Shown in pieces: positions 31,631 through 40,960 of a stretch of 42,624 nucleotides of DNA. This stretch comes from Candidatus Woesearchaeota archaeon (GTDB lineage Archaea > Nanobdellota > Nanobdellia > Woesearchaeales > GW2011-AR4), in NCBI GenBank assembly GCA_016784105.1, contig JADHVG010000003.1, positions 1 to 42,624 on the forward strand. The letters are read 5' to 3'. Positions within the stretch are counted from its first letter, which is position 1. Every line of letters begins with the position of its first letter. The position numbers and the translations under genes are program-made. The notes beneath the pieces were generated by a model. It was not told where the DNA came from. It saw only the letters and a list, made by a program, of their open reading frames with translations, and ran no database searches.

Positions 31631-32677
31631 ATGGTAAAGCAGCTTATATTGGAAAAATATCCGTATACTTACTTAAGGACAATGATCATGAAGAAAGCCC
31701 TTCTTACTAGGCTGGATTATGATAAGATCCTTAAGCTTTCTCCGGATGAGATTGGAAAGTATCTGGAAGATTTCGAATATAAGAATGAAGTTGATGAGCT
31801 GGCTATGGAATATTCTGGCATAGAACTTATTGAAAGAACCTTGCAACTTAATCTTGGGAACAAGTTTGATAAGCTTCTGAAAATATCTCCCCAGGATTTA
31901 AAAATTTTGATAACTTTGTACTTAAAAAGATATGATATATACAACATAAAGACGATTTTGAGATCTAAGTTCAGTAGTATTTCTCCAGAGGATACAAAGA
32001 GACACCTTAATCCAGCTTCTGTTTCCAGTTCAAATTACTTTGACAAACTTATATCTCAAAAAACTGTGGAAGAAATATTTTCCGGATTGGATTTTTTGAA
32101 GGAAAAAGATACTCGCGCTGCTTTAGATCATTTCAAAAATTCAAATTCTTTGGTTTATATTGAGAATGTTCTGGATAGGTATTATTTTAATTTTGTATTT
32201 TCTCAATCGAAGTACTTGAACATAGAGGGAAAGCTTTACAAAAAGTTTTTGTTCCATGAGATTGATGTGCTGAACATAAAACTTCTTTTGAGATTGAAGA
32301 AGGAGAATTTCTCTGATCAGGACATAAAGGAGATGGTGTTTCATTTCGGAACCATAAGAAAAGAGATTATGGATAAGATGCTAAAAGCGGATGTTTCTGG
32401 AATATTAAAAGAACTTGAAAATACTGATTTTAGGAATATAGTTGAAAAGTATTCAAAAGACTCGGGAGAAATAAATTTTTCCGATTTGGAAATAGATTTA
32501 GATAAATTTTTGCTTGAACAATCAAAGAAATTAATTAGGCAACATCCGATGAGTGTGGATGTAATTTTGGGTTATATGTTCTTGAAGGATTTGGAAGTTA
32601 AAAATCTTACGAGGATAGTAAAGGCAAAGCAACTTTCACTTTCAGAGGAATTTATCGAAAAAACAATTGTGATATGA
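31631..32677 (+). CDS. ahaC: A-type ATP synthase subunit C (V-ATPase d-like)
   Basis: The 348-aa protein is all-helical with the repeated three-helix pattern of subunit C/d that caps the c-ring and joins the central shaft. Recognisable features are YTYLRTMIMKKALLT near the N-terminus, LYLKRYDIYNIKTILRSK (near residue 97-114), and HEIDVLNIKLLLRLK near residue 215, each containing the characteristic N-L-K/L-I-L segments. Length is usual. It has only a 2-nt gap from subunit E, and subunit F follows 6 nt later. No catalytic motif is expected. Confidence 0.85.
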   Translation: MVKQLILEKYPYTYLRTMIMKKALLTRLDYDKILKLSPDEIGKYLEDFEYKNEVDELAMEYSGIELIERTLQLNLGNKFDKLLKISPQDLKILITLYLKRYDIYNIKTILRSKFSSISPEDTKRHLNPASVSSSNYFDKLISQKTVEEIFSGLDFLKEKDTRAALDHFKNSNSLVYIENVLDRYYFNFVFSQSKYLNIEGKLYKKFLFHEIDVLNIKLLLRLKKENFSDQDIKEMVFHFGTIRKEIMDKMLKADVSGILKELENTDFRNIVEKYSKDSGEINFSDLEIDLDKFLLEQSKKLIRQHPMSVDVILGYMFLKDLEVKNLTRIVKAKQLSLSEEFIEKTIVI

Positions 32678-32683
32678 GGTAAT

Positions 32684-32983
32684 ATGGTTAATGTAGCGGT
32701 TTTAGGAAGTAATGAATTTGTGGTAGGATTCCAGTTAGCTGGAATAAAAAACATAGTAGAAGCTACTGATGATCATTTTAATGATATTAAAGAGATAAAG
32801 AATAAGGAAGGAGTAGGAATTGTTGTTCTTGAACAGAAAATCATGGACAGTTTAGATGAAGTTCAAAGACAAGAAGTTGAAGATTCTGTGGAACCTGTTT
32901 TTATTCCGGTTTCAATTGAATTAGAACAGGAGAGCCTGAAAAGATTGATAAAAAAATCGATAGGCGTAGATTTATGGAGTTGA
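32684..32983 (+). CDS. ahaF: A-type ATP synthase subunit F
   Basis: The 99-aa protein is a small alpha/beta subunit of the rotary central stalk. It starts with [21 protein letters not shown], the family segment at the N-terminus, and continues with [12 protein letters not shown] and the final basic helix ([16 protein letters not shown]) that contacts the catalytic head. GAGGT ahead of the ATG serves as ribosome site. Its stop overlaps with the start region of the subunit A gene, which suggests translational coupling. Confidence 0.9.
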   Translation: MVNVAVLGSNEFVVGFQLAGIKNIVEATDDHFNDIKEIKNKEGVGIVVLEQKIMDSLDEVQRQEVEDSVEPVFIPVSIELEQESLKRLIKKSIGVDLWS

Positions 32984-34713
32984 TGAATATGAAAGAAGGA
33001 GTTATTTATAGAATAGCAGGACCGGTTGTTGTCGCAAAAGGCATCAAACCAAGAATGTATGATGTTTGTAGAGTAGGTAATGAAAAATTGATGGGGGAAG
33101 TCATCCAGATTGACGGAGACAAAATTGTCATTCAGGTTTATGAAGATACTTCTGGAATTAAACCCGGAGAACCGGTAACTAATACTGGAGAACCTCTAAA
33201 AGTTGAATTAGGTCCTGGAATGCTTGGAAGCATTTATGATGGGATTCAAAGACCGTTGCCAGTTTTGATAAAGCAGATGGGAGAATTCATCAAGAGAGGA
33301 GTGGATGCTCCTGGTTTGGATCAAACAAAGAAATGGGATTTTAAGGCCACTGCAAAAGTTGGAGACTCTGTTAAACCAGGAAATTCTATTGGAGAAGTTG
33401 AAGAAAATGAAGGGGTTCCTCATAAGATACTTATCCCTCCAACCGAATCCGGAAAGATTGTTGAAATAAAATCTGGAAGCTTTACCGTAAATGATGTTGT
33501 TGGAAAACTAGATAATGGTTATGAATTAAAGCTAAAGCACAATTGGCCGGTTAAGTTCGCAAGACCTGCTGGAAAAAAACTTAATCCTGAAATTCCGTTA
33601 ATTACTGGACAAAGGGTTTTTGATGCACTTTTCCCGTTAGCAAAAGGAGGAGTAGCCGCTATCCCTGGACCATTCGGTGCAGGAAAAACCGTTTCACAGC
33701 AACAGCTTGCTAAGTGGTCTGATGCAGATATCATTGTTTACATTGGTTGTGGGGAACGCGGAAATGAGATGACTGAAGTTCTTACCGAGTTTCCAGAGCT
33801 AACAGATCCAAAATCTGGTAAGCCATTGATGAACCGCACAGTATTAATAGCAAATACTTCTAACATGCCAGTTGCAGCACGTGAAGCCTCTATTTACACT
33901 GGAGTTACTATCGCAGAATATTATAGGGATATGGGTTATAGTGTTGCGGTAATGGCAGACTCCACAAGTAGGTGGGCAGAAGCTATGAGGGAAATTTCTT
34001 CTAGACTAGAAGAGATGCCTGGGGAAGAAGGTTATCCTGCTTACCTGTCTACAAGACTCGCGCAGTTTTATGAACGTGCTGGACGTGTTATACCATTAGG
34101 AACAGATAAAGAAGGTTCAGTTTCTATTATTGGAGCTGTCAGTCCTCCGGGAGGAGACTTTTCAGAACCAGTAACTCAAAATACTTTGAGAGTCACAAAA
34201 TGTTTTTGGGCATTGGATGCAAAGTTAGCACAAAGAAGACACTTTCCAAGTATCAACTGGTTAACATCTTATTCTTTGTACCTAGAAACATTAAAGGATT
34301 ATTATGCAAAGAATGTCGCTCCAGACTGGCACGATCTTGTTAGCGAAATAATGACTATATTGCAAGAAGAAGAAAGGCTTATGGAAATTGTGCAGTTAGT
34401 GGGTTCGGATGCTTTACCTGAAAGACAACAACTTACGTTACAAGTTGCAAGACTCATAAGGGAAGTATTGTTACAACAAAATGCATTCCATGACATAGAT
34501 ACGTTTTGTGATTTAAAGAAGACTTATGAGATAATGAAAGCTATATTGCAGTTCTCTAAGCTTTCAAATGTTGCTTTGGATAATGGTATGAGGGTCAAGG
34601 ATATTCTGGATACTAAGGCAAAGGATCGTTTGGGAGAAGTAAAATTCATTAAGGAATATGAAAAACTTCTTGGAGACTTGTCTAAGGAAATGGAGAAAGA
34701 ATTAACCAACTAG
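32983..34713 (+). CDS. ahaA: A-type ATP synthase catalytic subunit A
   Basis: The catalytic subunit (576 aa from the ATG at 32983, overlapping the F stop as TGATG; the track begins at 32974 and another ATG at 32989 has better GGAG spacing) carries Walker A GPFGAGKT at about residues 229-236, the non-homologous insertion (residues 110-190) of A/V-type subunits, and the catalytic [11 protein letters not shown] segment. It makes or hydrolyses ATP with subunit B. The length (about 580 aa) is normal, so there is no intein, although this gene is a common intein host. Subunit B follows 10 nt downstream with a strong ribosome site. Confidence 0.95.
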   Translation: MNMKEGVIYRIAGPVVVAKGIKPRMYDVCRVGNEKLMGEVIQIDGDKIVIQVYEDTSGIKPGEPVTNTGEPLKVELGPGMLGSIYDGIQRPLPVLIKQMGEFIKRGVDAPGLDQTKKWDFKATAKVGDSVKPGNSIGEVEENEGVPHKILIPPTESGKIVEIKSGSFTVNDVVGKLDNGYELKLKHNWPVKFARPAGKKLNPEIPLITGQRVFDALFPLAKGGVAAIPGPFGAGKTVSQQQLAKWSDADIIVYIGCGERGNEMTEVLTEFPELTDPKSGKPLMNRTVLIANTSNMPVAAREASIYTGVTIAEYYRDMGYSVAVMADSTSRWAEAMREISSRLEEMPGEEGYPAYLSTRLAQFYERAGRVIPLGTDKEGSVSIIGAVSPPGGDFSEPVTQNTLRVTKCFWALDAKLAQRRHFPSINWLTSYSLYLETLKDYYAKNVAPDWHDLVSEIMTILQEEERLMEIVQLVGSDALPERQQLTLQVARLIREVLLQQNAFHDIDTFCDLKKTYEIMKAILQFSKLSNVALDNGMRVKDILDTKAKDRLGEVKFIKEYEKLLGDLSKEMEKELTN

Positions 34714-34723
34714 GAGGATCAAG

Positions 34724-36091
34724 ATGAAAGAATACAAAACAATAACCAGGATTGCAGGACCTTTGATTTTTGTTGAAAAAACAGAACCGATAGGGTATTC
34801 AGATATTGTAAAGGTTACTATGCCTAATGGTGACGTAAAAAACGGTCAGGTTTTAGACACATCAGATGAGCTAGTGGTTGTTCAGGTTTTTGAAGGAACT
34901 TCTGGAATAGATGTGGAGAGTAGTGTGAAGTTTCTTGGCAAAACACTAAAATTAGATGTTTCCCAGAATATGATGGGTAGAGTTTTGAGCGGACGTGGAA
35001 AACCAATTGATGATGGCCCAGATATCATTCCTGAAAAGAGTTTGGATATCATGGGTGCTGCTATCAATCCGTTTGCCAGATCATCTCCTAGCGACTTCAT
35101 CCAAACCGGAATCTCAACAATAGATGCGATGAACACTTTGGTTAGGGGCCAAAAATTACCTATTTTTTCAGGTTCTGGACTCCCACATAATGAAATAGCT
35201 TTGCAGATAGCCAGACAAGCTAAAGTTATTGGAAAGAAAGAAAATTTTGTGGTTATATTCGCTGCTATGGGTATCACAAATGAAGATGCGCAATATTTTA
35301 TCAATGATTTCAAGCAGACTGGAGCATTAGAGAGAAGCGTGGTCTTCCTTAACCTAGCAGATGATCCTGCTGTGGAAAGATTAGTTACACCCAAAATGGC
35401 TCTTACTGCAGCTGAGTACTTCGCTTATGAGCACGGTTATCACGTCCTTGTTATTTTAACAGACATGACCAACTATTGTGAAAGTCTTCGTGAAATTGGT
35501 GCAGCAAGGGAAGAGATCCCTGGAAGGAGAGGTTATCCTGGTTACATGTATACTGATCTTGCAACTTTGTATGAGCGGGCAGGAGTCATTAAGGGTAAGA
35601 AAGGTTCCGTTACACAATTACCTATCTTGACCATGGTTGGGGATGACATAACACATCCTATTCCGGATCTTACTGGTTACATAACTGAAGGTCAGATTGT
35701 TTTGATGAGGGAACTGCACAGAAAAGGTATTTATCCCAATATAGATGTTCTTCCTTCTCTTTCAAGGCTGATGAACGCTGGAATTGGACCAGAAAAAACC
35801 AGAGATGACCATAAACAGGTTTCTGACCAGATGTACGCTGCTTATGCAGAAGGTAGGGACTTAAGAGGTCTTGTTGCAATAGTTGGAGAAGAAGCCTTAT
35901 CTGATAGAGACAAAAAACTGCTTAAGTTTGCAGAAGAGTTTGAGGATAAGTTCGTAAGACAAAGCCGGGATGAAGATCGTTCTATCCAGGATACTTTGGA
36001 CTTGGGATGGAAACTTTTGAGAATACTCCCAGATAATGAACTGACAAGAATTTCTCCTGAGTTGAAGGAAAAATATATTAAGAAAAAATAA
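34724..36091 (+). CDS. ahaB: A-type ATP synthase subunit B
   Basis: The 455-aa regulatory subunit of the head alternates with A. It has the NTPase-like fold without Walker [20 protein letters not shown] replaces the P-loop. It retains [22 protein letters not shown], the region contacting A. The N-terminal beta-barrel is in residues 1-75 ([15 protein letters not shown]). GGAGG six nt before the ATG is a strong ribosome site. Length is normal (455-465 aa). Subunit D starts 14 nt after the stop. Confidence 0.95.
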   Translation: MKEYKTITRIAGPLIFVEKTEPIGYSDIVKVTMPNGDVKNGQVLDTSDELVVVQVFEGTSGIDVESSVKFLGKTLKLDVSQNMMGRVLSGRGKPIDDGPDIIPEKSLDIMGAAINPFARSSPSDFIQTGISTIDAMNTLVRGQKLPIFSGSGLPHNEIALQIARQAKVIGKKENFVVIFAAMGITNEDAQYFINDFKQTGALERSVVFLNLADDPAVERLVTPKMALTAAEYFAYEHGYHVLVILTDMTNYCESLREIGAAREEIPGRRGYPGYMYTDLATLYERAGVIKGKKGSVTQLPILTMVGDDITHPIPDLTGYITEGQIVLMRELHRKGIYPNIDVLPSLSRLMNAGIGPEKTRDDHKQVSDQMYAAYAEGRDLRGLVAIVGEEALSDRDKKLLKFAEEFEDKFVRQSRDEDRSIQDTLDLGWKLLRILPDNELTRISPELKEKYIKKK

Positions 36092-36105
36092 TTTTTTTTT
36101 GAATA

Positions 36106-36723
36106 ATGGCACAAGACGTTAAACCAACCAGATCTGAACTGCTTAAGGTAAAGAAGCAGATTAAGCTAGCTCAGTCTGGATACTCTCTCCTAAAAAAGAA
36201 GAGGGATGGTTTAATTCTTGAATTCTTCGAGATAATGAAGAAAGCCAAAACATTGCGTCAAGAATTGGTTGAAGAGTATGTTAAGGCTTTAGAGAAGATA
36301 AACATCGCAAGAACCTTGGAAGGAGACCTAAAAATTAAATCTATTGCTATGGCAATAAAAGAACTTCCGGATATTAAGCTTGAAACAGTAAACATCATGG
36401 GGGTTAAGGTTCCTAAAGTTGAACATTCAGAGATCAAGAAAGCATTTGTGGATAGGGGTTACGGTGTTTATAGTTCTGCTGCCATAGATGAAGCGGCTTC
36501 CAGTTATGAAAAAGTTGTCGAAAAAATTCTTTTAGCAGCTGAAGTGGAAACTTCGATGCGTAAGCTTCTTAATGAGATTGAAAAGACTAAAAGGCGTGTT
36601 AATGCTTTAGAATTTGTGGTTATTCCTAAGTTGGATAATGTACAGGCATTTATACAATTGCGATTAGAGGAAATGGAACGTGAAAATGTTTTCAGACTGA
36701 AGCGTATTAAAGCATCTGCATAA
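36106..36723 (+). CDS. ahaD: A-type ATP synthase subunit D
   Basis: The 205-aa protein is the central-shaft subunit that turns inside the A3B3 head. It is a long helical hairpin: the N-terminal helix (TRSELLKVKKQIKLAQSGYSLLKKKRDGL, residues 7-35) is the family signature, and the C-terminal helix contains NEIEKTKRRVNALEFVVIPKL, also diagnostic. Length matches (200-225 aa). It is the last classical gene of the operon. Its stop overlaps the ATG of a 43-aa membrane protein (TAATG), followed by the membrane pyrophosphatase gene. Confidence 0.93.
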   Translation: MAQDVKPTRSELLKVKKQIKLAQSGYSLLKKKRDGLILEFFEIMKKAKTLRQELVEEYVKALEKINIARTLEGDLKIKSIAMAIKELPDIKLETVNIMGVKVPKVEHSEIKKAFVDRGYGVYSSAAIDEAASSYEKVVEKILLAAEVETSMRKLLNEIEKTKRRVNALEFVVIPKLDNVQAFIQLRLEEMERENVFRLKRIKASA

Positions 36724-36854
36724 TGTCTAAAGAAGAAATAAAGAAAAAGCAAGAGTTCATCAAAAAATTAAGAAAGTTCTTGATAGTATTTCATGTTTCT
36801 GTTTTTGTTATTGTTGTTATAATAATTGTATTAAAATTGAAGAATATTTTTTGA
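36723..36854 (+). CDS. 43-aa single-TM protein at end of ATPase operon, not in ORF track
   Basis: Translation from the ATG at 36723 gives a basic N-terminus (MSKEEIKKKQEFIKKLRKF), a hydrophobic helix (about residues 19-38: FLIVFHVSVFVIVVIIIVLK) and a short basic end. The start overlaps the subunit D stop by one base, the tightest coupling in the operon. A single hydrophobic helix with lysines before it suggests an N-in orientation. I do not recognise a family; it might assist the ATPase or the following pyrophosphatase. The gene could also be a chance ORF, although its overlap with a real stop and basic-hydrophobic layout favour coding. Confidence 0.5.
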   Translation: MSKEEIKKKQEFIKKLRKFLIVFHVSVFVIVVIIIVLKLKNIF

Positions 36855-36860
36855 CCAAAA

Positions 36861-36870
36861 ACTTTTTAAA
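36861..36870 (+). promoter_or_regulatory. TATA box for the membrane pyrophosphatase gene
   Basis: actttttaaa lies 24-33 nt before the pyrophosphatase ATG and overlaps no gene, so hppA can be transcribed separately from the ATPase operon. Confidence 0.45.
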
Positions 36871-36893
36871 CAATTCTTTGAATTTTAGTTTAA

Positions 36894-38885
36894 ATGACAC
36901 AAGAAAATATTCTACTCGGAGTTTTTCTGGTAAGCATATTTACTTTTTTATTTGCTTTAAAGCTTATTAGATATATTTTAAAAAAGCCTGCTGGAAATAA
37001 ATTAGTGCAGGAAATTGGAGAACAGATACATAAGGGGGCTATGACGTTCTTGAATAAAGAATATAAAATCATGGCCATATTCATGCTTGTTATTGTTGCT
37101 GTTTTTGTTTTGCTGGATATTTCTGGCAAGATGGAACATGGTAACGAATTAGCTATAATGTTTGTTGTTGGAAGTATCTTTTCTGCTGTTGCAGGCAGAA
37201 TTGGCATGTTCATCGCAACTAAAGCCAATACTAGAACTGCTGTTGGGGCAGATAAGAGTCTTAGTGAGGGGCTTAAGATTGCTTTCTCATCAGGGGTTGT
37301 GATGGGTATGGTTGTTGTTGCTCTTGCTCTTTCGGGAATCACATTTTTCTTCTGGCTTTATGGTGATCCAGAACTGATTTTTGGTTTTGCTTTCGGAGCA
37401 TCTTACATTGCTTTGTTTGCAAGGGTCGGTGGGGGTATATTCACAAAAGCTGCGGACGTAGGTGCAGATCTTGTTGGGAAGGTTGAGAAAAACATTCCGG
37501 AAGATGATCCAAGAAATCCTGCTGTCATCGCTGATAATGTGGGGGATAATGTGGGGGATGTTGCTGGTATGGGTGCTGACCTTTTTGAAAGTTATGTGGA
37601 AGCTATTGTTGCTGCCATGGTTATTGGTTTTGTTTTCTATACTGCAAATTCTGGAAATGCTACTTTACTTCCTTTGGTTCTTGCAGCTGTAGGGATTGTT
37701 GCATCTATTATAGGAACATTTTTTGTTAATGCAAAAAAAGGTCAAAACATTTATCGTGCTTTGGACAAAGGGGTTTATGTTGCTGGAGCCTTGATGATCG
37801 GAGCTTCTTACTTTGTCATAAAATGGATGATAAATGATATGAGTATTTTCTGGGCTACTCTCATTGGTCTTGGTTCTGGAATTGTTATTGGTGCCTCAAC
37901 AGAGTATTATACTTCAAAACACAAAAAACCAACTTTGGGAATTGTAGAAGCTTCAAAGACTGGAGCTGCAACCAACATAATTGCTGGCTTGGGAGTTGGA
38001 ATGTGGAGCACAGCTATTCCAATTTTAGTTGTTGCTGGAGCCATGATCTGGACTTTTAAGATTGGAGGATTGTACGGAGTTGCTATTTCTGCTGTTGGAA
38101 TGCTTTCAACCTTAGGAATCACTCTTGCTGCTGATACTTATGGGCCAGTAGCTGATAACGCTCAGGGAATTTCTGAGATGGGGAAACTTGGTAAGCGGGC
38201 AAGAAGAAGAACTGAGGAGCTTGACGCTATAGGGAACACTACTGCTGCCATTGGTAAAGGTTTTGCTATTGGTAGTGCTGCTTTAACATCTATTGTCCTA
38301 TACATTGATTACATTCGAGCAACAAACATCAAAATATTAGACATTGCACAACCGGAAGTAATTGTTGGTCTGTTTATTGGTGGATTGATGCCTTTTATCT
38401 TCTCTGCTTTGTTGATGAACTCAGTTGGTCATGCTGCATCTAAGATAGTTGAAGAAGTCCGTAGGCAGTTCAAGACTATTCCTGGATTGATGTCTGGCAA
38501 GGGAAAACCTGATGTTGAGAAATGTATTTCTATAAGCACTCACGCCGCTTTGAGTCATATGATGCTTCCTGGGATCTTGATTATTGTGGTTCCGATTGTT
38601 GTTGGATTATGGAGTCCGGAAGCGCTTGGAGGAGTCTTAATTGGGAAAACTGTTGTAGGATTCTTGCTTGCTATCTTCATGGCTAACTCTGGTGGGGCTT
38701 GGGATAACGCAAAGAAGTATATCGAAGATGGAAATCTTGGTGGTAAAGGGTCTGATGCTCACAAAGCAGCAGTTGTTGGAGATACTGTGGGGGACCCCTT
38801 CAAAGACACCGCCGGACCGTCTCTCAACATTCTTATGAAGCTTATGACTATAGTAGCATTAGTCTTTGTGCCTCTTTTTATTTGA
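36894..38885 (+). CDS. hppA: Membrane-bound ion-pumping pyrophosphatase, K+-dependent type
   Basis: The 663-aa protein with about 16 TM helices hydrolyses pyrophosphate and pumps ions. The signature [21 protein letters not shown] is at residues 214-234; Asp and Asn side chains hold Mg-PPi. [10 protein letters not shown] has Ala at the position where K+-independent enzymes have Lys, so it should need K+. In helix 6, Asp229 is followed by Glu232 (the place used by Na+ pumps) and Glu236 (the place used by plant H+ pumps), so pump specificity is uncertain. The second catalytic block [16 protein letters not shown] lies near the C-terminus. It sits just behind the ATPase operon, suggesting the two maintain the same ion gradient. 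Confidence 0.95.
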   Translation: MTQENILLGVFLVSIFTFLFALKLIRYILKKPAGNKLVQEIGEQIHKGAMTFLNKEYKIMAIFMLVIVAVFVLLDISGKMEHGNELAIMFVVGSIFSAVAGRIGMFIATKANTRTAVGADKSLSEGLKIAFSSGVVMGMVVVALALSGITFFFWLYGDPELIFGFAFGASYIALFARVGGGIFTKAADVGADLVGKVEKNIPEDDPRNPAVIADNVGDNVGDVAGMGADLFESYVEAIVAAMVIGFVFYTANSGNATLLPLVLAAVGIVASIIGTFFVNAKKGQNIYRALDKGVYVAGALMIGASYFVIKWMINDMSIFWATLIGLGSGIVIGASTEYYTSKHKKPTLGIVEASKTGAATNIIAGLGVGMWSTAIPILVVAGAMIWTFKIGGLYGVAISAVGMLSTLGITLAADTYGPVADNAQGISEMGKLGKRARRRTEELDAIGNTTAAIGKGFAIGSAALTSIVLYIDYIRATNIKILDIAQPEVIVGLFIGGLMPFIFSALLMNSVGHAASKIVEEVRRQFKTIPGLMSGKGKPDVEKCISISTHAALSHMMLPGILIIVVPIVVGLWSPEALGGVLIGKTVVGFLLAIFMANSGGAWDNAKKYIEDGNLGGKGSDAHKAAVVGDTVGDPFKDTAGPSLNILMKLMTIVALVFVPLFI

Positions 38886-38890
38886 GGCAC
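38868..38890 (+). terminator. Hairpin over the pyrophosphatase stop codon
   Basis: gtgcctc (38868-38874) pairs perfectly with gaggcac (38884-38890), with the stop codon in the 3' part of the structure. A weaker T-rich stretch follows about 25 nt later, so it may be a terminator or an RNA-end stabiliser. Confidence 0.4.
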
Positions 38891-38954
38891 TGGACATTTG
38901 CGCGTGAGCTTTATAAATTTCTTTTTCTTTTACATTTTAATCACTTAGGTAGTG

Positions 38955-38984
38955 TTAAGCATCCAAATCATGATTTTTGCTTAA
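38955..38984 (+). repeat. Nested palindrome upstream of the LAGLIDADG gene
   Basis: ttaagc and gcttaa (38955-38960 / 38979-38984) flank a perfect 12-bp palindrome aaatcatgattt. It lies between a TATA-like box (tttataaat near 38910-38920) and the LAGLIDADG gene start. An operator or a nuclease/dimer target is possible. Confidence 0.4.
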
Positions 38985-39021
38985 AATAAAATCATTTACG
39001 AAGCTTACACTTAAGAAAATT

Positions 39022-40080
39022 ATGATTAAAATGAAAAAAGGATTAAAATTTACAAAATCTCAGCTTGAAGAATTGTATCTAAATAAAAAGTTGTCACTTA
39101 GTCAAATTGGAAAACTCTTTGATTGTCATCAAGTTAACATACTTTATTGGTTAAAAAAATTTGGAATTAGGAGAAGGCCTGCTTACCGAGAATATGTTCA
39201 TATTTCTAAGGAAGATTTGCGTAGGTTATACTGGAAAAAGGGATTGAAAACTCAAGAAATTGCATATATGTATGGTTTAAAAAATGGAAGATCTGTTCTA
39301 AAGAAAATGAAAAAATATGGCATTAATTCCAAAACTGTTTCTGAGGCAACAACTAAAAAAATGAAAAACTCATTTAATGGTGATTTTGCAGAAAAAGCAT
39401 TTCTTTTAGGTTTGCGTGCAGGAGATTTCCATGCAAAGAGGGTGAGGAAATGTATCCGTGTTCAATCAACTACAACACATTTGGCTCAAATAGACTTATT
39501 AAAAAACTCATTTGAAAAATATGGTGTAATTTGCAAGTATCTAAGCAAACACCATGCACGATGTGATGAGTGGTTCATTTACGTTGATTTAGATAAGTCC
39601 TTTGAGTTTCTACTTAGAAAACCAGAGCAAGTTTCCAATTGGATTTTAGAAAAGGAGAGATATTTCTGGGAGTTTTTAGCTGCTTACATGGATTGTGAAG
39701 GTAACTGGCATTTGAGCAGGAGCCATGATATACATACAAGATTAACATTTAGGATTAGGTCAGGGGACAAAGAAATATTAGAGGATTGCTCAAAAAAACT
39801 TGCATCATTTGGATACAATCCAATTTTCTGCCTTGACACCAAAAAAGGCAAGAAAGGGCCAAATAGATTTTTACGAAAGGATATGTATGGTATCATCATA
39901 AACAAAAAAAAGGAGGTCATTCGCTTGTGCAATCAATTGATTCCTTTCAGCAAACATTCCGAAAAAGTTCGCAAGATGAAACTCATGATTGCTCACGGAG
40001 ATAAAAACTACTCTGCAATCTCTAAAAAATGGAATGATCTAAAAGAACAGATCAAAGGAGAGATTTTGGTCAATGTTTAG
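39022..40080 (+). CDS. Freestanding LAGLIDADG endonuclease-like protein with two N-terminal HTH motifs
   Basis: From the ATG at 39022 the protein is 352 aa (the track's TTG start adds 15 residues; a second in-frame ATG lies at 39031). Two helix-turn-helix units occur near the N-terminus, LSLSQIGKLFDCHQVNILYW and a similar LKTQEIAYMYGLKNGRSVL, each followed by a basic segment. The core has two LAGLIDADG-like helices: FLLGLRAGDFHA and FLAAYMDCEGNWHL. Both acidic residues (Asp and Glu) that coordinate the cleavage metals are present, so activity is possible. It is not inside an intron or intein: neighbouring genes are whole. It could be a homing endonuclease or a co-opted regulator like WhiA. 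The base composition is more AT-rich than the ATPase region. Confidence 0.75.
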   Translation: MIKMKKGLKFTKSQLEELYLNKKLSLSQIGKLFDCHQVNILYWLKKFGIRRRPAYREYVHISKEDLRRLYWKKGLKTQEIAYMYGLKNGRSVLKKMKKYGINSKTVSEATTKKMKNSFNGDFAEKAFLLGLRAGDFHAKRVRKCIRVQSTTTHLAQIDLLKNSFEKYGVICKYLSKHHARCDEWFIYVDLDKSFEFLLRKPEQVSNWILEKERYFWEFLAAYMDCEGNWHLSRSHDIHTRLTFRIRSGDKEILEDCSKKLASFGYNPIFCLDTKKGKKGPNRFLRKDMYGIIINKKKEVIRLCNQLIPFSKHSEKVRKMKLMIAHGDKNYSAISKKWNDLKEQIKGEILVNV

Positions 40081-40270
40081 AAAATGATTGGATCTTAGTT
40101 TTTTTTGATTGTGATATGGATTTTTTGATAATAGATTAGGGAATTCGTGGATTAAAAAGAAATATTTAAATATCAAACACACTATAAAACTAGATAACAA
40201 TAGAATCTAAAAAAGCCTTTGTACAGGTAACATATGTATCTTTTTGGTGAACTTATAATTGTAGGTCATT

Positions 40271-40597
40271 ATGAATAATGCAAAAGATTTGCCCAAGTGG
40301 TATTTATTAACAAGTTTAATTATTGTAATTTTACTTCTTATTATCAATACTATAGATTTTGTGGGTTATTCCTTGTTTCCCATAATTGTAATTGGTTCTA
40401 TAGGCTTTTTTATCTTTAATTTCATATTAGTTACTTATTTTTTTGCTAAAAAATATTCTAATTTATATTCGATTTTGCCCATTTTATTAATACTATATTC
40501 AATTTTTAGCGGTCCTTGGTTTTTTAACATCTTTGTTGTTTACTTTTTTGGTTTGATTGCTTTAAGTTATATGTTATATTTATTGTGGAAGGAATAG
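40271..40597 (+). CDS. Small polytopic membrane protein, hypothetical
   Basis: The 108-aa protein is nearly all hydrophobic, with about four TM helices (roughly residues 10-27, 30-53, 62-80 and 84-104). Only a short hydrophilic N-terminus (MNNAKDLPKWY) and a C-terminal LLWKE are polar. No functional motif is seen. It lies in the AT-rich accessory segment. The 190 nt before it holds no other gene that I can support, only AT-rich sequence with possible TATA-like boxes (e.g. aaatatttaaatat near 40160). A real gene is likely because of consistent helix lengths, but I cannot assign a family. Confidence 0.5.
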   Translation: MNNAKDLPKWYLLTSLIIVILLLIINTIDFVGYSLFPIIVIGSIGFFIFNFILVTYFFAKKYSNLYSILPILLILYSIFSGPWFFNIFVVYFFGLIALSYMLYLLWKE

Positions 40598-40691
40598 TGG
40601 AGAGGATATTTTAGAAAAGACAACTTAGCAATTTTCTGAGAAAGGGTTTAAACTTAACTAAAATATATAAAAAATAGTAGGGGTTTTATAT

Positions 40692-40850
40692 ATGGAAAAA
40701 AATATTTATTGCCACAAATGCGGAGCAAATGCATTTCATATACATAGAATAAGTAATGGGAAATACCTCTTAAAATGTATGAGGGCAGATGGTCATGAAA
40801 GAGAATTTAAATTGGATAATGACACATTAAGAGAGTTATCGAATAAGTAA
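40692..40850 (+). CDS. 52-aa CxxC small protein, not in ORF track
   Basis: Translation from 40692 gives MEKNIYCHKCGANAFHIHRI... with one CHKC knuckle, a later Cys29 (KCMRADGHE) and several His residues, which could form one zinc site. The remainder is mixed charged (EREFKLDNDTLRELSNK). A TATA-like aaatatataaaaaatag is about 20-30 nt upstream. The zinc-binding-like pattern resembles the other small proteins of this window (15143 and 27306) but I see no clear relation between them. It ends 110 nt before the zinc-ribbon/stalk protein. Confidence 0.55.
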   Translation: MEKNIYCHKCGANAFHIHRISNGKYLLKCMRADGHEREFKLDNDTLRELSNK

Positions 40851-40960
40851 AAACGGACTGATATTCGGTAGTTAATAATTTTCCACTGATAATTTATTCT
40901 AAAATTATGTAAAAATATTTATATATCTCTAAAATTTGAATTTGATGTGAGGGGAGTATA

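Noticed and set aside
32983-34713. Possible intein in subunit A, a common intein host
   Set aside because: The gene has the normal length of about 580 codons and an uninterrupted catalytic motif.
34882-35394. 170-aa minus-strand ORF
   Set aside because: It lies wholly within subunit B, a firmly assigned gene.
36890-37342. 150-aa minus-strand ORF
   Set aside because: It lies within the membrane PPase gene, a clear homologue on the plus strand.
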